Of a stretch of DNA of 7,355 bases, positions 6,541-7,355 are shown piece after piece (within the stretch, counting starts at the first letter, position 1; each line of letters begins with the position of its first letter). The DNA lies in NCBI GenBank assembly GCA_963513115.1, contig CAUPPN010000047.1:1-7355 (forward strand), given 5' to 3'. The notes beneath the pieces were generated by a model. That model was not told where the DNA came from and did not search any database. It was given only the letters and a program-made list of their open reading frames with translations. The stretch comes from JABCPO02 sp963513115. Its GTDB lineage: Bacteria; Bacillota; Clostridia; TANB77; CAG-508. The position numbers and the translations under genes were made by a program.

Positions 6541-7308
6541 CTCAATTATACCAGTATATAATCCATAGTTTTCTATCTTATTGTTATCTACAAAATAATT
6601 ATACTTATTCACCTTGAAATCGGTATCTTTTTCTTTTAGTTCATGTAAAATAGTACAGTCAATATGCCTTTTTTTACCATTTATACATACCGAATTCCAC
6701 ATATGCCACTTACTTCTTTCTTGCTTGGAATTAATGGATATTTCTTCTAAAAAAGCATAAAGTATATTTGCAAATCCCGCACAATTTGTTTGTTTATTAT
6801 TTAAAATATGTGATATTAAAAGGCGTTCTTTTAACAGATTTTTGTTTTCTTCCGTTTCCATGTCTACATTGTATTTTCTATTATATGATATATTTTGGAT
6901 AATCCATGAGATTATTTTGATAATTTTATCTTCTAAAGTATCATTTTTAGATGTTATGCTTTTTACTAGGTGTTTAATTTGCTTTCTATCATTTAAATAA
7001 TTGCTAATACCATCTTCATAAAAACCATTATTAAAAATTATTCGCACTTCAATATTATTGTTTTCTAAAAATTTAAATTCTTTAAAATCACAATCTTTAA
7101 AACTATCATAGATATTATTAAATTTAAAATTAATTCTTCTTATATTGTCTAAATGCTTTTTCAAAAAAATTATTTCATCTTTACTAGAAATGAGTGTGTT
7201 ATATTCTTCTATTCCATTTATGGTAAAAGATACTTTATCATTTGTCATTTCCTTTAGGGCATCACTATAGTGATTTTTTAAATATATTATATTAAATGTT
7301 TTATTCAT
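6520..7308 (-). CDS. Transglutaminase-like superfamily protein
   Basis: The 262-residue product ends in a transglutaminase/cysteine-protease-like core (PF01841 type). A helical lead-in, KIIKIISWIIQNISYNRKY (128-146), precedes the nucleophile region TNCAGFANILYAFL (Cys176). The other triad members are WHMWN (His202) and HIDCT (Asp217), in the usual Cys-His-Asp order. Bacterial members include peptidases, cross-linkers and amidases, so the substrate cannot be named. The first 115 or so residues match nothing I recognise. No signal peptide or membrane helix is seen, so it should act in the cytoplasm. ATG 7308 is chosen although it has no SD: an extended -10 element places the transcript start on it. 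The internal Met21 has AAAGGAA almost touching it, too close to be a good alternative. It converges on the 5895 gene; codon use is as AT-rich as that of its neighbours. Confidence 0.82.
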   Translation of the reverse strand: MNKTFNIIYLKNHYSDALKEMTNDKVSFTINGIEEYNTLISSKDEIIFLKKHLDNIRRINFKFNNIYDSFKDCDFKEFKFLENNNIEVRIIFNNGFYEDGISNYLNDRKQIKHLVKSITSKNDTLEDKIIKIISWIIQNISYNRKYNVDMETEENKNLLKERLLISHILNNKQTNCAGFANILYAFLEEISINSKQERSKWHMWNSVCINGKKRHIDCTILHELKEKDTDFKVNKYNYFVDNNKIENYGLYTGIIEDTHFDN

Positions 7309-7314
7309 AATTTT

Positions 7315-7323
7315 ATTATATCA
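7315..7323 (-). promoter_or_regulatory. Extended -10 promoter placing the transcript start on the ATG
   Basis: On the minus strand TGA-TATAAT spans 7323-7315, a perfect extended -10 element. Counting its last base as -7 puts +1 at 7308, the A of the start codon. The -35 position (about 7343-7338) reads CCAAAT and is not a recognisable box, consistent with an extended -10 promoter that does not need one. A leaderless mRNA is predicted. Confidence 0.6.
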
Positions 7324-7355
7324 AATTAAAGTCCTAAATTTGGATAAACTTTTAA

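Noticed and set aside
1..7355. CRISPR array, tRNA, rRNA, insertion sequence or UGA recoding
   Set aside because: No spaced direct repeats, tRNA cloverleaf, transposase or terminal inverted repeats were seen. Tryptophans are encoded by TGG and the frames hold no internal TGA.

Overview
The window comes from a strongly AT-rich bacterial chromosome. Codon use favours ATA, AGA, AAA and GAA. Strong AGGAG-type Shine-Dalgarno (SD) sites, sigma-A-like promoters and compact U-tailed terminators point to a low-GC Bacillota, probably a gut-type Clostridia or Bacilli relative; this placement is inference. All six visible stop codons are TAA or TAG, and tryptophan is written TGG, so nothing suggests UGA recoding. 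No rRNA, tRNA, CRISPR array, insertion sequence or phage gene was recognised.

Layout. (1) Positions 1-594 hold the 3' end of a plus-strand gene that enters from the left; its product is unknown, with a possible beta-rich C-terminal module. A U-tailed hairpin at 601-632 ends it. (2) A self-contained unit follows: a near-consensus promoter (642-670), a 170-nt leader holding a consensus SD with no start codon behind it, a small hypothetical gene (848-1168), and a terminator (1170-1201) nearly identical to the one at 601-632. (3) A two-gene operon covers 1345-5597. The first gene is a complete short-type alpha-glucan phosphorylase (glgP). The second, whose SD overlaps the glgP stop codon, encodes a five-helix membrane protein with a large WG-repeat-like domain predicted to lie outside the cell. 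A strong terminator (5622-5661) closes the operon. (4) An orphan gene (5895-6374) has its own extended -10 promoter and terminator. (5) On the minus strand, converging with it, is a transglutaminase-like cysteine-protein gene (6520-7308). It has no SD, and its extended -10 element is placed so that transcription should begin on the A of its ATG. Its terminator hairpin runs into the coding sequence.

How the genes work together. Only glgP has a confident function: phosphorolysis of alpha-1,4-glucans to glucose-1-phosphate in the cytoplasm. The WG-repeat membrane protein is very probably co-expressed with it, but a functional link is only suggested by the arrangement. The other genes look like independent single-gene units. 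I do not see a clear multi-gene system that is new. The best leads are the predicted leaderless transglutaminase-like gene, the phosphorylase and WG-repeat membrane protein pair, and the start-less SD in the leader between twin terminators.
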